The notes under the pieces were generated by a model, which worked only from the letters and a program-made list of their open reading frames with translations, ran no database searches and was not told the origin of the DNA. Source: Sporosarcina sp. Marseille-Q4943 (lineage in GTDB: Bacteria > Bacillota > Bacilli > Bacillales_A > Planococcaceae). From it: DNA of 64,000 bases. Numbering within the stretch: the stretch's first letter is position 1; the number at the start of each line of letters is the position of its first letter. Positions 1 through 9,789 of this stretch are shown here, one piece after another. The stretch lies in contig NZ_CALSFT010000002.1 in the NCBI RefSeq assembly GCF_943736995.1, positions 744,001 through 808,000 of the forward strand, written 5' to 3'. Position numbers and translations under genes: made by a program.

Positions 1-185
1 AAATGCAGGCGCTCTTCGGTGAGGCATTGAAGAAAACGGAGACGCTCATCCAAGAAAATGCCGCGCAGTTTGAGGAATTGGTCAATGTTTTATTCCAGAA
101 AGAGACATTGGACGGCTCCGAAATACAGGAAATTGTTGATGGTAAAGGTGTAGAGGAAGTAAAAGAGCTTGTCATCATTGTGTAA
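1..185 (+). CDS. C-terminal end of an FtsH-like M41 metalloprotease (partial)
   Basis: Only the last 60 or so codons are present; the gene enters from the left edge, so the ATG at 3 need not be the start. The visible peptide is helical and charged and carries KETLDGSEIQEI near its end. This resembles the C-terminal helix of M41/FtsH peptidase domains, which typically read LLEKETLDGEEI. The catalytic HEXXH and AAA parts would lie outside the window, so the family call rests on this tail alone. A rho-independent terminator follows within 10 bases of the stop, so this is the last gene of its unit. It could be a divergent FtsH paralogue rather than the housekeeping FtsH. Confidence 0.5.
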   Translation, partial: MQALFGEALKKTETLIQENAAQFEELVNVLFQKETLDGSEIQEIVDGKGVEEVKELVIIV

Positions 186-192
186 TAAAAGG

Positions 193-227
193 AACTCCTT
201 GGTCCAATTGGGCTGGGGAGTTTTTTT
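193..227 (+). terminator. Rho-independent terminator after the FtsH-like gene
   Basis: AACTCC at 193-198 pairs with GGAGTT at 217-222, and the second arm runs into a stretch of seven T. It lies directly behind the stop codon of the partial protease gene. Confidence 0.75.
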
Positions 228-360
228 GTGGAATGAAATACAAGCGCAACACAATCATCACGCATGCAATACGACTAGTGCGCCTAATCTCACAAACCCA
301 TCAATAAAATACATGTCAAAAGTTCGACTGTGAAGTTGCTAAATATTGCAAAAAGTCGCA

Positions 361-389
361 TGGTCATGCCATTTATGCAGTGATACGAT
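361..389 (+). promoter_or_regulatory. Candidate sigma-A promoter for the secreted nuclease
   Basis: TGGTCA at 361-366 and TACGAT at 384-389 are 17 bases apart, with an extended -10 TG at 381-382. The match is moderate. It sits about 110 bases before the nuclease start, leaving room for a 5' leader. Nothing else was recognised between 228 and 497. Confidence 0.35.
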
Positions 390-497
390 TAGTATGAAAC
401 CTGGTTATCTATTAATCTAATATGGAAAGGGAGCGGTTCACAGACGACCTACTCGCAAATGCACCATATTTTCAAAAGATGAAGGGAGAATGGTTTC

Positions 498-3400
498 ATG
501 CGGAGTAAGAGATGGAGGAAGCGTTTGAATGGTTTGTTGGCTGCCGGTTTGGCGGCAAGTCTCGTTGTGCCTTCGATTCCAGCAGTTGTGAAAGCGGAGT
601 CGGTTGCAACAGATCTGTTCATTTCCGAATATGTGGAGGGCAGCAGCTTCAATAAGGCAATCGAGCTTTATAATGGCACGGGACAAGCCGTTGATTTGAG
701 TAATTATACGTTGGAGCTGTATGCAAATGGTGCAACGGCATCTTCTGCAAGGCTGGCATTGTCCGGTACGTTGGGACACGGCGAGACGTATGTCTTATAC
801 CATAAAGATGCGGTTGCTGAAATAAAGAACAAAGGTGATTATGAGAATGTGAGCGTCATCAACTTCAACGGTGACGATGCGCTCGTCCTTAAAAAAGCCG
901 GCACGGTCATCGATTCATTCGGTCAAGTCGGCGTCCGCGCCAATTGGGGGACGGATGTGACGCTTGTGCGGAATGCATCGGTTACGAGCGGGGATTCGAA
1001 TCCCGGAGATGCATTCAACCGGGATGAAGAATGGACCGTTTATCCGAAAGACACATTTGATTATTTAGGGTCGCATGAAATGGATGGAACTCCTGGCAAT
1101 CCGGGAGAACCTGGTGATCCGAATGATCCAGGAGACATTTCCCCGATCGGCGATGTACGAACAAAGGCACTTGGGGAAACCGTAACGATCAAAGGAACCG
1201 TTGCCGCCAAGTTGAAGAACACAATTTCCGTACAGGACGAAACGGGCGGAATCGCTGTCAGGCCGACGAGCTTGAATATGCAAGTAGGCGATGAAGTTAC
1301 GTTGACTGGAAAGCTTGCAGATTACCGCGGGTTGCTGCAGTTGGATGGGGCGACAATCGTAGAAGTTACGAAAGATGCCGGAACTCCGGAACCTTTCATC
1401 ATTACAGGAGCGGAAGTCGGTGAAGCGGTAGAATCGCAGCTCGTCACTGTCCATAACGCAATCCTTTCGGGAGTTCAGAACGGAAGCGGCTGGGCAAATT
1501 ATGCAGCAACAGACGGAACGGGTGAATTCATCGTCCGTGATGAGACGGCGACATTAGGTCTCACTGTCGGAACAGCTTATGATTCGATCACCGGAATCGT
1601 CCAACAGTTCGACAACGATTACCAGGTCATCCCACGCTCGACGGTTGATGTCATCGTTGACAGTTCCGTCATCCAGCCGGTTGTTGCGAGCCCATCTAGT
1701 GGTACGTTTGTAGGTAATGTGAAGGTTTCATTGACGACAGGTACACCTGGCGCTGAAATCCTCTATACATTGGATGAAACCGATCCGATTGAAAACGGTG
1801 CGACGTATGCAACACCGATCGATATCCACGAAGATACGACAGTGAAAGCGGTCGTGAAAACGGATGATGGACGATTCGGCGACGTATTGACGTTCACGTA
1901 TATGATTACGGAAGCACTTCAAATCCATGACATCCAAGGAGAAGGCCATACATCTCCGTTTGACGGACAAACTGTGGAAGGCGTCGAAGGGATTGTCACC
2001 TACAAATACGAACTGAACGGTTCGACGTATTATCATATCCAAGCCCCGGATGACAAACGCGACGGCAATTTGAATACGTCCGAAGCAATCGTCTTATATA
2101 GTGGAAGGGATGCTTGGAATCTCTCTGTCGGTGACCTAGTTTCCGTCACCGGAAAAGTGAGCGAATATGCAATCGATGGATATGCGGATCGCCAGCAAAC
2201 GGACTTGAAGACGACACAGATCAATGTTCGAAATGATCAAGGAGGCAATGTGCAAATTCTCGAGCGCAACGTTCCGCTACCAACGCCTTTCGTTATTCAT
2301 GAAGAGAACTTGCCGCAACACGAGATTGCCAGTCATCAATTCGCTGAATTCGATCCAGCAAAATATGCGGCCGATTTCTGGGAAAGCCGTGAAGCAATGC
2401 TTGTGCAAGTCGGCAATGTGAAAGCGGTCGGACCTCAACAGCACGGCGACCTCGTCACGGTATTCGAAAATGCTAAAACGGAAACAGTGAATGGCGGCAT
2501 CCTGTTGAAGGAAGACGACCAGAACGCAGAGCGAGTCCAATTCCGATTGGAGCCGAACGGACCAGCGCGTGAATTCGAAGTCGCGACTGGAGACCGTTTC
2601 GCTGGACCGATAACGGGAGTTGTCGGCTATTCATTCCAAAACTACAAGATTTACACGTCTTTGAGTGACATGCAACAAGCGCATTCAAAAGGCGATGCAG
2701 TGCCAGAGAAGACGACGATCGTGAAAGATGCGGACAAGCTGGCGATTGCTTCCTATAACTTGGAGAACTTCTCAAACAATAAGTCAACGACTACAGATGA
2801 TAAAGCGAAGAAACTAGCGAGGGCATTTGTACAGGATATGCAAAACCCTGACATCATCGGTGTGACTGAAGTGCAGGACAATAACGGACCAAATGCAGGC
2901 GATTCCCGCGCAAATGAAAGCTATGAGCGCCTCATCCGAGCAATTGTCGATGCAGGTGGTGTCCAGTACGAATACGTCAATATCGACCCGGTCAATAATG
3001 CGGACGGCGGTCAGCCGAATGCGAATATCCGTGTCGGATTCCTTTACAACCCTGACCGTGTTTCTCTGACAGAAGGCATTCCGCATGGAGACGCGACGAC
3101 AGCAACACATTACGAGAACGGCAAGTTGACGCTCAGCCCGGGACGTATCGCTCCGAATGATCCGGCATTCGATAGCAGCCGGAAGCCATTGGCTGCGCAA
3201 TTCGATTTCCAAGGCGAGTCAGTCATCGCCATTGTGAACCATTGGAATTCAAAAACTGGAGATACACCGTTATTCGGTTCTGCACAGCCGCCGATTTATG
3301 GCAGTGAAGCGCAGCGTAAACAGATTGCGCAACTCGTCTATGATTTCATTTCTGAAATTAAATCGGATAATCCTGAGGCAAATATCGTCTCTCTCGGAGA

Positions 3401-5030
3401 TTTCAATGACTTCCAATTTGCAGATGCATTGAAGATCCATGAAGGCAGCCTCATGACGAACATGATCAACCATGTCGAAACGGTTGACCGATATTCGTAC
3501 GTCCATCAAGGGAACTCGCAAGTACTCGACCATATTTTAGTGTCGAACAACTTGGCGGAACAAACGGAAATCGACATTTTACACATTAACTCAGACTTCA
3601 CGGACATGGCGGGACGTGCAAGCGATCATGACCCGGTCATGGTACAGATCGGCTTCGAATCGCCAGTTGTATGGGAACCTGTTCCAATCAAGAAAGTATA
3701 CAATCTTATTAATGAACATAAAAAACAAGTGATGATCTCAGAACCGAGCGTCTCCGTCTATATGGATGCGCAATCGTCATTGAAAGACGGCATGTACTTG
3801 AAAGGGGACTATGCCGAGTTGACGGGGGAAGGGTTCAAGACGAATACCGTCATCTTGCAGCCAAAGAAAAAGGGTTTGATCGTCGATTTGAAAGGGACGG
3901 AGATGGGCCATGTAATTGTGGAAGGCTCGCATCCGCTCGAGATAAGAGGCGCTGAAAATATTAAGAGGATTGACTTTGTGAAAGGGGCAGACGCTTCAAA
4001 AGTCATCTTCTACAACTCGAAAGGGAAACGGATTGGCGTGCCGACGATGAATAATGCACCGGTCGTCACGAAGCCGATTCCTAATCAGGAAGCGAAGGCC
4101 GGAGAGACGATTTCAATCGTCCTCTCCGGACATTTCAGCGACCCGGACGGCGATAAGCTGACGTATTCATCAACAAAAGGTACGGTCGATTTAAATAAAA
4201 ATGTCCTAACGTTGCAATTGGAAGAAGGCAGCCATATCGTTGGAGTGACAGCAACGGATGGCAATAAATCCGTAACGGTGAGCTTCTCGGTCACTGTCAC
4301 GAAAGCGGACATACCTGCCGAAGGCTACTACAAAAATGCGATCGGCAAGGAAGGGCAGGAACTGAAAGCTGCGCTTCACGACATCATTTCCGATCATCGG
4401 CAGCTGACGTATGCACAAGTATGGGACGCTTTGAAGGAGACGGATAAAGATCCGAACAATACGAACAACGTCATCCTGTTCTATTCTGGTGAATCCCGCT
4501 CCAAAGATCGAAACGGCGGGAATGTCGGCGACTGGAACCGGGAGCACGTATGGGCGAAATCGCACGGGAACTTCGGCACAAGCATAGGTCCTGGAACAGA
4601 TATTCACCATTTGCGTCCGACCGACGTCCAAGTGAACAGCGCACGCGGCAACTTGGATTTTGACTATGGCGGTAGTGCGGTGAAGGGCTGTGATGGTTGC
4701 TATAAATCCAGTAACTCTTGGGAGCCGCCTGATCGAGTGAAAGGCGACGTGGCACGGATGCTGTTCTATATGGCAACCCGCTACGAAGCGGGGGACCGTG
4801 TGGATTTGGAGTTGAATGAACTGCTCAACAACGGCAGCAACCCATATCACGGCAAACTTTCTGTTCTCTTGGAATGGCATGAGCTAGATCCGGTCGATGC
4901 GTTTGAAATGAACCGCAACAATGTGATCGAACAACTACAAGGCAATCGGAACCCTTTCATCGATCATCCTGAATGGGTGCGATCGATCTGGCAAAACGCC
5001 GGTTCAAACGATTTGAAAAAAGCTTCATAA
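498..5030 (+). CDS. Secreted multidomain nuclease: lamin-tail, OB-fold, EEP nuclease and endonuclease I domains
   Basis: A 1510-residue exported protein. A signal peptide occupies residues 1-33 (arginine/lysine-rich start, Leu/Ala core, VVKAES end). A lamin-tail-like domain follows (about 38-190), then an acidic Pro/Gly linker, a YhcR-type OB-fold (about 214-390), a chitobiase C-terminal-like Ig module (about 392-471) and a second OB-like region (478-720). An endonuclease/exonuclease/phosphatase domain spans about 745-1055, with VTEVQD, HWNSKTGD, SLGDFND and SDHDPV as the catalytic signatures. After a linker and a cadherin-like module (about 1180-1270), residues 1275-1500 form an endonuclease I domain with DWNREHVWAKSHG and DIHHLRPTDVQVN. 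The family is known to degrade extracellular nucleic acid; a role in phosphate or nucleotide scavenging is inferred. It has no LPXTG or SLH anchor, so it is probably released. It is flanked by terminators on both sides and is monocistronic. Confidence 0.9.
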   Translation: MRSKRWRKRLNGLLAAGLAASLVVPSIPAVVKAESVATDLFISEYVEGSSFNKAIELYNGTGQAVDLSNYTLELYANGATASSARLALSGTLGHGETYVLYHKDAVAEIKNKGDYENVSVINFNGDDALVLKKAGTVIDSFGQVGVRANWGTDVTLVRNASVTSGDSNPGDAFNRDEEWTVYPKDTFDYLGSHEMDGTPGNPGEPGDPNDPGDISPIGDVRTKALGETVTIKGTVAAKLKNTISVQDETGGIAVRPTSLNMQVGDEVTLTGKLADYRGLLQLDGATIVEVTKDAGTPEPFIITGAEVGEAVESQLVTVHNAILSGVQNGSGWANYAATDGTGEFIVRDETATLGLTVGTAYDSITGIVQQFDNDYQVIPRSTVDVIVDSSVIQPVVASPSSGTFVGNVKVSLTTGTPGAEILYTLDETDPIENGATYATPIDIHEDTTVKAVVKTDDGRFGDVLTFTYMITEALQIHDIQGEGHTSPFDGQTVEGVEGIVTYKYELNGSTYYHIQAPDDKRDGNLNTSEAIVLYSGRDAWNLSVGDLVSVTGKVSEYAIDGYADRQQTDLKTTQINVRNDQGGNVQILERNVPLPTPFVIHEENLPQHEIASHQFAEFDPAKYAADFWESREAMLVQVGNVKAVGPQQHGDLVTVFENAKTETVNGGILLKEDDQNAERVQFRLEPNGPAREFEVATGDRFAGPITGVVGYSFQNYKIYTSLSDMQQAHSKGDAVPEKTTIVKDADKLAIASYNLENFSNNKSTTTDDKAKKLARAFVQDMQNPDIIGVTEVQDNNGPNAGDSRANESYERLIRAIVDAGGVQYEYVNIDPVNNADGGQPNANIRVGFLYNPDRVSLTEGIPHGDATTATHYENGKLTLSPGRIAPNDPAFDSSRKPLAAQFDFQGESVIAIVNHWNSKTGDTPLFGSAQPPIYGSEAQRKQIAQLVYDFISEIKSDNPEANIVSLGDFNDFQFADALKIHEGSLMTNMINHVETVDRYSYVHQGNSQVLDHILVSNNLAEQTEIDILHINSDFTDMAGRASDHDPVMVQIGFESPVVWEPVPIKKVYNLINEHKKQVMISEPSVSVYMDAQSSLKDGMYLKGDYAELTGEGFKTNTVILQPKKKGLIVDLKGTEMGHVIVEGSHPLEIRGAENIKRIDFVKGADASKVIFYNSKGKRIGVPTMNNAPVVTKPIPNQEAKAGETISIVLSGHFSDPDGDKLTYSSTKGTVDLNKNVLTLQLEEGSHIVGVTATDGNKSVTVSFSVTVTKADIPAEGYYKNAIGKEGQELKAALHDIISDHRQLTYAQVWDALKETDKDPNNTNNVILFYSGESRSKDRNGGNVGDWNREHVWAKSHGNFGTSIGPGTDIHHLRPTDVQVNSARGNLDFDYGGSAVKGCDGCYKSSNSWEPPDRVKGDVARMLFYMATRYEAGDRVDLELNELLNNGSNPYHGKLSVLLEWHELDPVDAFEMNRNNVIEQLQGNRNPFIDHPEWVRSIWQNAGSNDLKKAS

Positions 5031-5039
5031 TGAAAATAA

Positions 5040-5066
5040 GGCCAGAGGATTTCCTCTGGCCTTTTT
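5040..5066 (+). terminator. Rho-independent terminator of the nuclease gene
   Basis: A perfect 10-bp stem, GGCCAGAGGA at 5040-5049 and TCCTCTGGCC at 5052-5061, is followed by five T. It starts 10 bases after the stop codon. Confidence 0.9.
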
Positions 5067-5403
5067 AATATCGTCTTTAAGTACCTTCCATACTTCAAAA
5101 TTAAAACTATAAATAAATCATCGTCCCTATAAAATGATAAGAACTTCCATCCTCCTATTCTACGTAAATAGCAACTCAGCTAGCATTACCATAGTCTTGA
5201 AATCAAATATCTCTATTTCTAGCCTTTCAAAAAATGGAAAATGATTCATTGGTTGTGAACAACAAAGAGAAATATGTATTTCGACCTTATTTTACACTAT
5301 AGGACCATAAAGAAAATAACATTGGGGAATCTTATTTGACTCGCGTTGCCCTTTGGTCCAATGACTAACGACATAGCTAGTTTCGAGCCGGTCTGTCACG
5401 GTT

Positions 5404-5432
5404 TTGACATACATTCGACACAATGATATTAA
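5404..5432 (+). promoter_or_regulatory. Candidate sigma-A promoter of the Tad pilus operon
   Basis: A consensus TTGACA at 5404-5409 is followed after 17 bases by TATTAA at 5427-5432, about 80 bases before cpaB. This is the best promoter-like sequence in the AT-rich 5067-5510 gap. Apart from it, no gene or clear secondary structure was seen in that gap. Confidence 0.5.
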
Positions 5433-5510
5433 TAATGAACATAGAAGTCTACCAAATGGAAGAGAGAGCGGAAAGTTTCCGGATTTCTTTAGGATGAAAG
5501 AGGGATTGGG

Positions 5511-6305
5511 ATGTTAGAGGCAAAGAGACGCGCGGCGATTTTTTTACTATTGGCCTTCATATTAGCTGCTGTGACAGGTTATCTTGTGCTGGAAAAAGTT
5601 AAAGAGTTGAACGCGGAACTAGGTGGAATGACATCGATTTACATAGCGAAAGGGTCCATCCCTTCCCGAACACCAATAGATATTTCACAAGTGACAAAAA
5701 TGGATATCCCCAATAAGTTCGTGACAGATAGCCATATTCTCTCCGAAGAAGAATTCGAGCATCAAGTATCAATCGTCCCATTGAATCCAGGGGATATCAT
5801 TACGAAAAACATGATTAAGCCGGTTTCGAATCTGCAAGATGCGAAGAATCGGCTCGTGACGATGTATCGGACGGATAAAATTCAGTTCGATCAAGTGCTG
5901 ACGGCTTTGGATCGCGTCGATATCATTGTATCAACGAATGAAAATGGAAAGAAAAAGACCGAGGTCTTTATGAAAGACGTGCTGGTCGCATTCGCACAAG
6001 GAACGAATGACAATTTTTCCGGTATCGCGGTGGAAGTGACGGCTGAAGAGGCGCCGCGCCTAATACATATGCAAAATTACGCAGAGCATATTCGTGTGTT
6101 GAAGGCGAACGTCGGGCAGGCTTCTTCATTTGGTGACGCTCTAGATAAGTCGAATGGGAAGGAAGAACTGAAAGAGGAGCCTGCAGGCGATCAGTCTGAA
6201 GGGCAGACAGATGGATCTGCTGAAAATGAAGCAGAGAGTAAGGAAGGCACGACGGATAAAACAGAAAAATCTTCAGATCAGAAATCTGATGACTCAGGTG
6301 AATAA
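5511..6305 (+). CDS. cpaB: Flp pilus assembly protein CpaB/RcpC
   Basis: 264 residues. An N-terminal membrane anchor (about 9-28, FLLLAFILAAVTGYLVL) precedes a SAF-like domain (about 42-105, IYIAKGSIPSRTPIDISQVTKMDIP) and an RcpC-type domain to about residue 205. The C-terminal 50 residues are a low-complexity acidic Glu/Ser/Asp/Lys tail. CpaB proteins are periplasmic or extracytoplasmic parts of Tad pilus machines. In Gram-positives, which lack the secretin, the protein probably sits on the outer face of the membrane near the pilus base. It is the first gene of the tad cluster, 24 bases before the CpaE-like gene, and follows a good promoter candidate. Confidence 0.85.
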   Translation: MLEAKRRAAIFLLLAFILAAVTGYLVLEKVKELNAELGGMTSIYIAKGSIPSRTPIDISQVTKMDIPNKFVTDSHILSEEEFEHQVSIVPLNPGDIITKNMIKPVSNLQDAKNRLVTMYRTDKIQFDQVLTALDRVDIIVSTNENGKKKTEVFMKDVLVAFAQGTNDNFSGIAVEVTAEEAPRLIHMQNYAEHIRVLKANVGQASSFGDALDKSNGKEELKEEPAGDQSEGQTDGSAENEAESKEGTTDKTEKSSDQKSDDSGE

Positions 6306-6329
6306 AGGTGAACAGTCACTTATCGAAGG

Positions 6330-7499
6330 GTGAGGCGGTTGGAAAATAAATTGAATATTATGATTGTTTCTGATGAGGAAGCGCTCATGTCGCAGTTGAA
6401 GACCATTGCCGAGACGAAATCGGAGAAGGTCATAGGTGTACGTTCTAATGAAGCAGTGAGGGAAATGAATCGGGAGATGGCGCATATCGTCATTTTTGGA
6501 CAGACGGAAGCCGATACATCGGTCGAAGTCGTTCAAATGCTGAAGATCATCAACCCGAATGCGCTCATCCTGTTCATTGCCAATGAATCCGACTTCGGCT
6601 TGCTTCGCAATATGACGAGAGCAGGAGCGGATGAGTTTTTCGTCTTTCCGGAAGAATCGGGTCTATTCTCAAGCAGATTCCCGAATATCGTCAAAAGCTA
6701 TGCAGCCAAGAAGGCAAAGAATGAGGAGTCGGCAACTACAACGTTCGGTCGCGGAAGAGGGAAAATCGTTTCATTCTATAGCGGAAAAGGGGGGAGCGGC
6801 TGTTCATTGCTTGCAACATCTTTTGCACAAACGATGAAGCTCGAGTCATCGGCAGAAGTGATTCTTATCGATTTGAACGGGCAGTTCGGAGGTATCGAAA
6901 CTTTGCTTTCCATAGAATCGAACCGCTCGCTTGCCGACTTGCAGCCTGTCATCGAGGAGTTGAATGAAAGTCACATTCGGAACGTCTCCCAAACAGAGGA
7001 GCATTCCAAAATGGAAGTGCTGATTAGTCCTTGTGATGCTGAAATACTTGAAACACTTGACGAGGAATTCATCGCAAAACTGCTGCGGACGTGCAGACGG
7101 ACATTCGATTATGTCGTCGTGGATCTGCCTTCCACAATTAATGGGCACGTCGTCACGGCGATGGAGGAGTCGGATAAAATCTATTACGTCCTTACGCCTG
7201 ACACCCCATCCTTGAAAGTCATGAAGCAATACGAGGAACTGTCCGAAAGGCTAGGGCTTGTGCTAACGAGCCGGATGGAAATCGCTTTGAATAAATTATC
7301 GAAGAACTATGAAGTGAGACAGAAGGATTTGAAAAATGTATTGCGTTATCCAATCATCGCTTCCATCAGGCAAGATACGAAAGGTCTTCAATCATTCATC
7401 AATCAAGGACAGCCTGTACGGAAGCAAGCCAAGGAGAGGAAGATGATCCCCTTTGCAAAGGATATCCGGAAATTCGCCCGTCAAGTCGCAAAGCAGTAG
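6330..7499 (+). CDS. CpaE/TadZ-like P-loop ATPase of the Tad pilus
   Basis: 389 residues from a GTG start. The N-terminal third (about 9-130) looks like a receiver-type domain lacking a clear phosphorylation site. The rest is a MinD/ParA-like ATPase. Its P-loop FYSGKGGSGCS (around 150-160) keeps the signature lysine of deviant Walker A motifs but has Cys where the second lysine normally lies, a relaxation common in CpaE/TadZ proteins. VVVDLPS and LTPDTPSLK are the later MinD-like motifs. TadZ proteins localise the pilus machine to a site on the membrane. The start is uncertain: the GTG at 6330 has a weak ribosome site, and TTG at 6339 behind GGTGAGG is an alternative. It lies 13 bases before tadA in the same operon. 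Confidence 0.85.
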   Translation: MRRLENKLNIMIVSDEEALMSQLKTIAETKSEKVIGVRSNEAVREMNREMAHIVIFGQTEADTSVEVVQMLKIINPNALILFIANESDFGLLRNMTRAGADEFFVFPEESGLFSSRFPNIVKSYAAKKAKNEESATTTFGRGRGKIVSFYSGKGGSGCSLLATSFAQTMKLESSAEVILIDLNGQFGGIETLLSIESNRSLADLQPVIEELNESHIRNVSQTEEHSKMEVLISPCDAEILETLDEEFIAKLLRTCRRTFDYVVVDLPSTINGHVVTAMEESDKIYYVLTPDTPSLKVMKQYEELSERLGLVLTSRMEIALNKLSKNYEVRQKDLKNVLRYPIIASIRQDTKGLQSFINQGQPVRKQAKERKMIPFAKDIRKFARQVAKQ

Positions 7500-7512
7500 G
7501 AGGTGGTGAAGG

Positions 7513-8865
7513 ATGAGTTCTTTATTCGAACGGCGCAAAGAGAAACTGGCAAAACAGAACACGGCGAATTACAAGTATGAAAATCACCTTGTCGATGAAC
7601 TCGTCGATCATTACAAAGCGAGGTTGTTGAGGGATACGAATCTGGAGGCGCTCACGCAATTGTCACAAGGTGAAATGCGGCTCCGGATCGAGCAATACGT
7701 CTCCCATTTCATGTCCGAAGAGAAAGTGATCATCTCGAGGAATGACAAAGACTTGCTGATCACGAGAATTCTCGACGAAGCGGTCGGATATGGACCGCTA
7801 GAACCGCTTATTAAAGACTCTGAAATCACGGAAATCCTCATTAACGGTTTCGACGAAGTGTATGTCGAGAAAAAGGGCCGCCTTGAAATGGTGGATGTCG
7901 CCTTCAGGGATGATGAACACGTCCGGCATATCGTCGACCGCATTGTCGCACCACTTGGAAGACGTGTTGACGAAAGCTCCCCGATGGTTGACGCTAGATT
8001 GCCTGACGGAAGCCGTGTCAACGCCGTCATCGCACCTGTCAGCCTTTCAGGGACGTTGGTCTCCATCCGGAAATTCCGGGAAGAGCCATTCCAAATGGAA
8101 GATCTGCTAGAGTTCAATTCATTGAATGAAACGATGGCGCGCTTTCTGCAAGGTGTCGTAAAAGGGAAGATGAATACACTTATCTCAGGAGGAACCGGCT
8201 CCGGGAAGACGACGCTTTTGAATGTCGTCGCTGCTTCCATACCGCATGGAGAACGGGTCATCACGATTGAAGACTCCGCTGAATTGCGCCTTGACCGACC
8301 GAATGTCGTCGGCATGGAAGCTCGCCCTGCGAACGTGGAAGGCCGGGGGGAAGTAACGATCCGCAACCTCGTTCGCAACGCCCTACGGATGCGCCCCGAC
8401 CGGATCATCGTCGGTGAAGTGCGAAGCGGGGAAGCGTTCGACATGCTCCAAGCGATGAATACGGGTCATGAAGGTTCATTGACGACAGTGCATGCGAACT
8501 CGCCTGCCGATGCGATGCGGCGTGTCGAATCGATGGTCATCATGGCGGGCATGGATCTGCCATCGACCGTCATTCGTGAATATATCGTCGGAGCGCTCGA
8601 CATCATCATCCAGGCGACGCGTCTGACGGACGGTACGCGGAAGATCATCTCCATTTCGGAAGTGCAGAAAAATGAGGACGACGGCACGTTCCGAATCGTC
8701 GAGATTTTCAAGTTCAAGCGAACCGGCATGCTGGAAGATGGGACCGTACTCGGCCACTTCACGGCAACCGGCGAAGTCCCTGCTTGCCTTGAGAGACTCG
8801 AAATTTTTGGCATCCATATGGATGAGTCGGACTTTAGGGTGAAAGAGGAGGTTGCGGCATGGTAG
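7513..8865 (+). CDS. tadA: Tad secretion ATPase TadA/CpaF
   Basis: 450 residues, the usual length of CpaF-type ATPases. The start has a strong AGGAGGTG ribosome site. The Walker A motif GGTGSGKTTLLN lies near residue 226. Around it are the family signatures ITIEDSAELRL (Asp box), VGEVRSGEAFDMLQAMNTGHEGSLTTVHANSP (Walker B and His box) and the N-terminal YGPLEPLI. It powers assembly and probably retraction of Flp pili from the cytoplasm and works with TadB and TadC. The gene overlaps tadB by 7 bases, which suggests translational coupling. Confidence 0.95.
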   Translation: MSSLFERRKEKLAKQNTANYKYENHLVDELVDHYKARLLRDTNLEALTQLSQGEMRLRIEQYVSHFMSEEKVIISRNDKDLLITRILDEAVGYGPLEPLIKDSEITEILINGFDEVYVEKKGRLEMVDVAFRDDEHVRHIVDRIVAPLGRRVDESSPMVDARLPDGSRVNAVIAPVSLSGTLVSIRKFREEPFQMEDLLEFNSLNETMARFLQGVVKGKMNTLISGGTGSGKTTLLNVVAASIPHGERVITIEDSAELRLDRPNVVGMEARPANVEGRGEVTIRNLVRNALRMRPDRIIVGEVRSGEAFDMLQAMNTGHEGSLTTVHANSPADAMRRVESMVIMAGMDLPSTVIREYIVGALDIIIQATRLTDGTRKIISISEVQKNEDDGTFRIVEIFKFKRTGMLEDGTVLGHFTATGEVPACLERLEIFGIHMDESDFRVKEEVAAW

Positions 8866-9785
8866 AAGCATTCGTGGCCGCAGCAGCCGTCTTCGTCTTT
8901 CTCATCGCCGTCTATTTTCTGCTCGATTACCGGAAGTCGAAGCGAGAGTGGCGGAAGGAAGTCGAGGAGTTTTACCTCGACGGGGAAAAGCGGAAGAGTG
9001 TCATTGTCCTTATCGGAACGAAATTCGATGAGACGGAGACGGCAAAGGAATTGGAGCCGAAGCTTGCTGACGCCAACATCCCATTCACTCCGTCCGAGTT
9101 CTTTGGCGCTCTTATTGTCGGGTATATGGGCATCGTTTTCATGCTCGTCAACATGTTCAATTTGGATTTGATGCCTGCTCTGCTAATTGGATTGCTGCTC
9201 ATTGAAGGGGCTCGAAGACTTTTATTCTTGCTTCGGAAGAACAAGAAGAAGCAGATGCTGATCGACCAACTGCCCGAAATATGCAGGATACTCGCAAACT
9301 CGACCCGGTCCGGGATGACGTTGAATCAAGGAATCCAGCTCGTCACGCAGGAAATCAATGAGCCGGCGAAAAGAGAGTTCAAACGGATGGCGCATGAGCT
9401 GTCGTTAGGAATTGAATTCCAGGCAGCGCTCCGGACGATGGAGAAACGGATTGATCATAAGGAATTTCAATTGTTCGCAGCAACGATGCTCATTCAGAAA
9501 AAGGCGGGGGGCAACTTGTCCGCCGTGCTCGATGAAATGAGCCAGACGCTCGATGAACGAAAGTTGCTCAAGCAGGAAGTGAAGACGATGACTGCGGAAC
9601 AACGGTACGTCTCCACACTCGTTCCGGTCATTCCGATCTTCTTGGTGCTGATGATGAACAATATCATCGACGGCTTTCTCGATCCTTTGTTTACAGGTAT
9701 CGGTTTGATTCTGTTGACGTTCTTCCTTTTCGGGACCGTTCTGACATTTGTCATCGTCAGGAAAATTACGAATATCAGGGTGTGA
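8859..9785 (+). CDS. tadB: Tad inner-membrane platform protein TadB
   Basis: 308 residues with a type II secretion F (GspF) domain in the middle (about 130-270, LPEICRILANSTRSGMTLNQGI). Membrane segments are at about 1-22, 88-130 and two near the C-terminus (around 250-300). TadB and TadC form the membrane platform over the TadA hexamer. The ATG lies within the 3' end of tadA, and tadC starts 4 bases after its stop. Confidence 0.9.
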   Translation: MVEAFVAAAAVFVFLIAVYFLLDYRKSKREWRKEVEEFYLDGEKRKSVIVLIGTKFDETETAKELEPKLADANIPFTPSEFFGALIVGYMGIVFMLVNMFNLDLMPALLIGLLLIEGARRLLFLLRKNKKKQMLIDQLPEICRILANSTRSGMTLNQGIQLVTQEINEPAKREFKRMAHELSLGIEFQAALRTMEKRIDHKEFQLFAATMLIQKKAGGNLSAVLDEMSQTLDERKLLKQEVKTMTAEQRYVSTLVPVIPIFLVLMMNNIIDGFLDPLFTGIGLILLTFFLFGTVLTFVIVRKITNIRV

Positions 9786-9789
9786 ATGA

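Noticed and set aside
4206..4880. 224-codon antisense ORF over the nuclease C-terminus
   Set aside because: It is a shadow of the endonuclease I domain on the plus strand.
6780..6815. Loss of the second P-loop lysine in the CpaE-like ATPase as a defect
   Set aside because: KGGSGCS-type loops are common among CpaE/TadZ proteins, so it is not evidence of inactivation.
7611..8444. 277-codon antisense ORF over tadA
   Set aside because: It is fully contained within an unmistakable tadA gene; its composition is the mirror of the tadA codons and no start signal is seen.
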